The translations under genes were made by a program, and so were the position numbers. From Sinonovacula constricta (lineage: Eukaryota > Mollusca > Bivalvia > Cardiida > Solecurtidae), in NCBI GenBank assembly GCA_007844125.1, contig CM017561.1:30038389-30102388 (forward strand): a DNA stretch of 64,000 nt. Reading direction: 5' to 3'. Below the pieces are notes generated by a model that saw nothing but the letters and a program-made list of their open reading frames with translations, did not search any database and was not told where the DNA came from. Position 1 is the stretch's first letter. Every line of letters starts with the position of its first letter. This document shows positions 59,141 through 64,000 of the stretch, piece after piece.

Positions 59141-61690
59141 CTGCAATACCAGAAATAACGTTGGCAATTCGTCTGGAATATCACATTATTATAGAAACCT
59201 TTTCCTCGCCTTGTTTGATAGACGTGTGGATAGTGCGCCATGGTGTATATTTAAATAAGCAAGTTACACCTCCTGCTTAAAATTTGAATCGTTGTGTTGT
59301 TTTATATACACATCAAGTACTTACTAAATTAAGGACTAAGGCTGGTTGCAAAGTCAAAATTCGATGTCGGTAGGGATGTGTCCAGTTAAAAAAAAAAGTA
59401 AATTTTGTCAGTTGACTGCTTAGGTTTAAGTTAGGGTCCCTTACTGTATGTATAAACTAGTACTTACTGCGATATAGTTGAAAGGATTCATAACCCCAAG
59501 CACACGCACACCCCCTCCTTCACACCACCAAAATTTTCTGGATCCTGCCCTGGATGACGGCACATTTAAGGAAAAGATGTCAAAACATACACCGATCATG
59601 TTGTTTACATCAGAAGTAGGACAAGGCGCCGTATTTAATTACTTTTATGTAGACAATAATGCAGCAGGCAAGAACAGAAATTCGCAGCTGTTTGGCGAAT
59701 CATTTTAAGGAAAATAACTGAGTATGCCGAGGATAGCAGTGCAGCTTGCAGTTACATATATAAAAGTATGTCAACAAGAAAGGTAGGATGTGCGACATTA
59801 AAGGCGCCGTAGAGAGCATGCCCTTTGACCAAGAAGATGACTATCCTGGGAACTAAACACTCTCTTACACTGTTGATTAATTGCATAAACATTTGACAGT
59901 AACGAACCATAACTCTGATGGGAAGTGGAGTATTTTTGTTACTTTGTTTGTTTTCCTTGTTCTCTGTTTTCCTTGTTCTCTGCTACATCTGTATTTAGAA
60001 GCTACATTTCTAACATCGGTATACTCGGTTTCTTTTGCTAAACGAAACCTCGCCAAACAGCTACGTTTTTTTTTTATACTACTTCTTATTACTGCAAGCT
60101 TCACTTTATTGTTGCAAGCTACCCTGTTAAAAATGGAACACTCGGCTCTTTCTCTGAAAAAGTGTCTCACAGAACACCTCCGACATGGTGTTATTGACTG
60201 CTACACTATCGCATTCCATAAGAAGCACCGCTCTCAACAATCGGAACTCCTCGGATAATTCCGTCCTCGGAACAATCATCCCTCGGATGTATCTGGTGCA
60301 ATAATACGTAATTAAACCTGGATGATTTAAAATTGAAGCCGACACAAATTGTTTTACAGGCTTCATACTGTAGTGAGCCGTCATTCGAGCTGCCATCTTT
60401 GTTTTGACTACGTCACAAAACCAGTCCCATTTATTGAAATGGCCGAGGTGATCCGACTACCTACATACATCCTAGAGATGATTCATGAATTATCCGATGT
60501 GGTCCGATTGCATTCTTAAGAGCGGCACCCATAACTACATAAAAGTCTCCCATCGTGTGTGACCTAGTGCCGGTCGCATTTTACGACAATACGCCAAAGA
60601 TAGAATGTATCCCGTAAAGTGACAATAACTTGTAGCAGCCCGTAGTACACTCTGGAATGTTTAAAAGGGTGATGCAACTGGTAAAGTCTCGAAATTTCTT
60701 TGCTTTAATGTAATTTAAATTAAATAGATTGCTTTTCTTATTGTACGTTAGACTTTATAAGACCTTCAAGACATTAATCTTTGGATTTATATTGATTCTA
60801 TCGCCATGTTTGGACATTATTTGGGCTTTAAAAAGGAATTTGGACTTTCATCTAGTAAGTGGATAATTTTATTAGGAATTGGGTCAGCTTTGACTTTATT
60901 GTTAAACGTCAAGTTATTGTTTTGTGTGTCAAATGTACATATGTATATCTTTTAGGTCGAGGTTGTCAATTAACAGTACATTGTTCTTAATTGCAATAAA
61001 AGTTTCAGATACACTCTTAAGGATTTAGAGTGGACTATGCCGATTGAAACTTACTTCTCCTTGAGGGGCTTTGTGTCTTGTTGCCGTTATCGATTTCAAG
61101 CTTGATATCTCCTGAAATCAATAGAGAAACCACATGCTTAACAATAATTGTCTTTAATTAATATCATGTGAAGAAAGTGCTAGACCGTAAATGAACAACT
61201 CCGCCAAACAATGGAAAATGGATATCCTTTTGTACATTACGAGTAAGCGAATATTTTCTGCTCATAACTATAAATACCTGTAAATTATCTTACAATAACA
61301 TTTATAATTACGTTGCAATAGAAAAGGAAACAAAGAAATTTAAGTCATATGGAACCATATCAAGTTAGAAAAATCAATTTGATCTCTACGAATCATGAGC
61401 TAAAGTTTAATTCAAAATGTGGTAAAAACTATTAAATCATCGCCAAAGACAAGTTTACTTTTGTGACAAAATACAAAGTTAAACAAACAAATTAACTAAA
61501 TAGTTGGTGTTGGGATAATTAGAAAGAGAGTATATTATAACAATGTATCGTTCACATGAGTGCCTCATTCGGAATTCCTCGCCCATTTCTCGCAAGAGAA
61601 AGGGCATGATGTTCCGAATGATGAGAGCCGTAGACATTAAGTTAAAGTGAGCAAGCAATCAGCAACGTTTAAACAGACCAGATTGATTGT
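59141..61690. other. Intron 1 of gene 2, proximal part
   Basis: R2 fragments at 59640-59760 and inverted at about 59930-60250. 60250-60500 repeats phrases seen at 24770-24830 and 25080 (ccctcggatgtatctggtgcaat; tacatcc.agagatgattc). 60750-61250 aligns with 27750-28400. A nested hairpin lies at 61570-61627. No exon was recognised. Confidence 0.5.
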
Positions 61691-61699
61691 AGTACATAT

Positions 61700-63800
61700 G
61701 CACGGGCCATACTTGGAATCAATTTCATTTTTTAATACAAAGCCACCTTTGGAAAATGTCAACGCCGATTACAGACATGCCTTGACGGATCTCAAATATC
61801 TTAGAACACTCTTAAAAGTTTTCTTAAATAGCTATTTATGGAAAAATGACCACGCCCCTTATTACCATGTTTTAACCGATCTAAATCATTTGAATAATCT
61901 TGATAGAGGACCACTTAATGACCATGTATAACGTATACTGACACTCTAGCTCAGACTCATGTAACCTCACAATCTGATAAAATCATATCCTGAAAACTGC
62001 TCCGCTATCAGGATGTGACGACGAGTCAATAAAACCTTCCCAACCAATCAGATTGTATATAAAATTACTTATAATTGATTATAAAATCACAAAAAAAGTC
62101 AATGATGATGCGAAGCGTTCCGAACATATCATTTTAATGGCTGTGCCCATTTACAAAGAAACGTAAACATGGACATTCCACGCAAAACTTATGTCACTGA
62201 AGACAGGTGCATTGTATGCGGTATCCCTTTTGTTTCAACATCATTACTATCTTCAGGTCGAAAGTTAAACAAACTTTAGCTGAGTGACGAAAAAACTAAA
62301 TGATATTTCGCAAGTGTTGCCAGACTTTTCATTGTTGGACTTTGAAAGCGGCCATTTTGCGACTGACACAGAAAGCGTTATGCATTACGCTCTCTGATTG
62401 GCTGTTATAAAAATAGTAATCGGTGGAAACCATTCTTGTTTATAGACGGTATCTGCGGGCCGTCATCAGATCTTACATTTTGAAAGATCTGACCTTAGTG
62501 AGATTGGTAGTCTCAAACATGAAGATTGTCCGTAGCGCCGCTCTGGAAAGCTGTGCCTCTTATGGAATGCATTTTTATGAGGACGATAATGTAGCTGACA
62601 ATAACGAGAAATCGCAGCAGTTCCGTAAAACATTTCAAGACAAAATAACTGGGTATTTTACATTGTAGCTTGCAACTATAACGTTCAGCTTACAGTTATC
62701 AAAAGTAACTGGCATTTATAGGAATTCGCATCTGTTTCGCAAAGTATTGTTTAACGAAAGAAACCAAGTATACCGAGATTTGCGATGTAGCTTGTAAATG
62801 CAGATCTAGCAGTTAGCAAGGAAAACAAAGCAGCAAATAGTCTACTTTCCATCAGAGTTATGGTTCGTTATTGTCCAATATTTATGTAAGTAATCGACAT
62901 TTTAACAGAGTGTTTAGTTCCTAAGATAGTCATCTTCTTGTTTAAAGCGCATACTCTCTACGGCGCATTAGACGTCTCGCATCCAAGATCTGTCTTATAG
63001 TTTTACTGTATAGCCATACAGAGAAGAGGCCACACCACTGGTAGCCATGTTTTTACGAATCAGAATTCTTTGAACAATCTTGATACGGAACCACTATCGG
63101 TATAACACTATTCAATATCAAGTCTCTAGCTCTTGTGTTTCTGACAAAACGATTTTCGAAGTTTTTCTTTAAAGGCCAATGTGGAAACTGACTACCCCCC
63201 TGGCAACCATATTTTGACAAATCAAAATTCTTTGGACACTTTTGATACAGGGCAATTTTGGAAACATGTTTTCCGATTATAAAAAAAACCCCTCTAACTT
63301 CTGTATTTTCTGACAAAAAAAATGTTTTCAATGTTTTCCATTATAGCCTTGTATTGAAAATGGCCCAGCCCCGGGAAGCCATATTTTTACCAATACAAAA
63401 TCTTTTAATTGTCTTTATGCAGAGCCAGCCAAGGTACGTGTATACTAAATGTTGATGCTCCAGCCCATTTAGTTCCTAACCAGAAGAAATTTTCCTGTAC
63501 TGCCATGTTGAAAAAATGACCTCGCCCCTAGCGGCCATGTTTTCGACGGATTAATAGTCTTTTAACAATCTTGATACAACGCTACTCAACGTTTACCAAA
63601 TGACAATGCACTTATTCTTGTTTTTCTGACAAGAAGATTTACCAACTTTTAAAGTAAGCCATATATGGAACAAGTTCATGCCACCAAAGAACATGTATAC
63701 AAAATATCAAGACTCTTGCTCATGTAGTTACTGACAAGAAGATTTTCAAAATTTTCCAAAACGCCATCAACGGAAGATGGCCTGGTGGCCATGTTGAACC
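61700..63800. repeat. Degenerate ~150-bp tandem repeat, block C
   Basis: Copies at 61700-61960 and 63000-63800, interrupted by R4 (62160-62420) and R2 (62540-62830). Same phrases as in blocks A and B. Confidence 0.82.
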
Positions 63801-64000
63801 TATCGTTCCTTCTGTCTGCTGAATTGGGCCAAGAAATGGCGTTTAAAGAATGTTGGTGGATGCGTTTTTTTCACAATGGACGCCAGACGAGGAGCGATCA
63901 CAACAGCCCACCCTGAGCACCTGCTCGGTAGAGCTAATATTTTTTTAATCTTTTTAATCTTTATACCGATTTGCACAAACACAAGATATAATCTGCTCTC

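Overview
The window is metazoan nuclear DNA. It is AT-rich, genes are split into small exons with GT-AG introns, and the rest is microsatellites, minisatellites, tRNA-derived SINE fragments and DNA-transposon remnants. The repeat style (tRNA-headed SINEs, a family containing the phrase cagagttatgaaacttgacctgc, GGAC-rich tails) and an expanded TRP-channel family suggest a lophotrochozoan, probably a bivalve mollusc. That assignment is inference; nothing here names a species.

The main content is a tandem pair of minus-strand genes for mucolipin-type (TRPML) cation channels. Gene 1 is complete in its coding part: 14 coding exons from 30319 down to 8439, 638 codons, every junction in phase. Gene 2 has the same structure from 59140 down to 39108: 13 coding exons, 627 codons. 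Its short first coding exon should lie just past the right edge, because the sequence that precedes that exon in gene 1 reappears at about 63870-63960. A third, dead copy survives on the left (about 1936-4560). It keeps only part of exon 4, its flank and the upstream satellite. The window is therefore one segment duplicated in three blocks: A (about 1.9-4.6 kb, truncated), B (about 8.36-30.3 kb) and C (about 39.05-64 kb).

Each block carries a degenerate repeat of about 150 bp upstream of exon 2. Several introns carry minisatellites. Two of these are built from the gene's own splice sites. A unit of about 39 bp iterates the exon 8 donor in both genes. A 53-bp unit iterates the exon 5 acceptor about 80 times in gene 2 (51.8-56.1 kb) but only about three times in gene 1. 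Gene 2 also has a 28-bp array, a 47-bp array and a 36-bp array that are absent or single-copy in gene 1.

Between the genes (30.3-39 kb) lie a piggyBac-type non-autonomous element with TTAA ends (31315-31782), an unrecognised 115-codon ORF (33382-33729), a perfect 41-bp-arm palindrome (34196-34337), a mariner-family transposon whose transposase holds a small intron and one nonsense codon (34.7-36.2 kb), and another inverted-repeat element (36.65-36.76 kb). The far left (1-1319, minus strand) is a frameshifted Gag-like ORF1 of a non-LTR retrotransposon with three zinc knuckles. The stretch 4.6-8.2 kb shows no recognisable gene.
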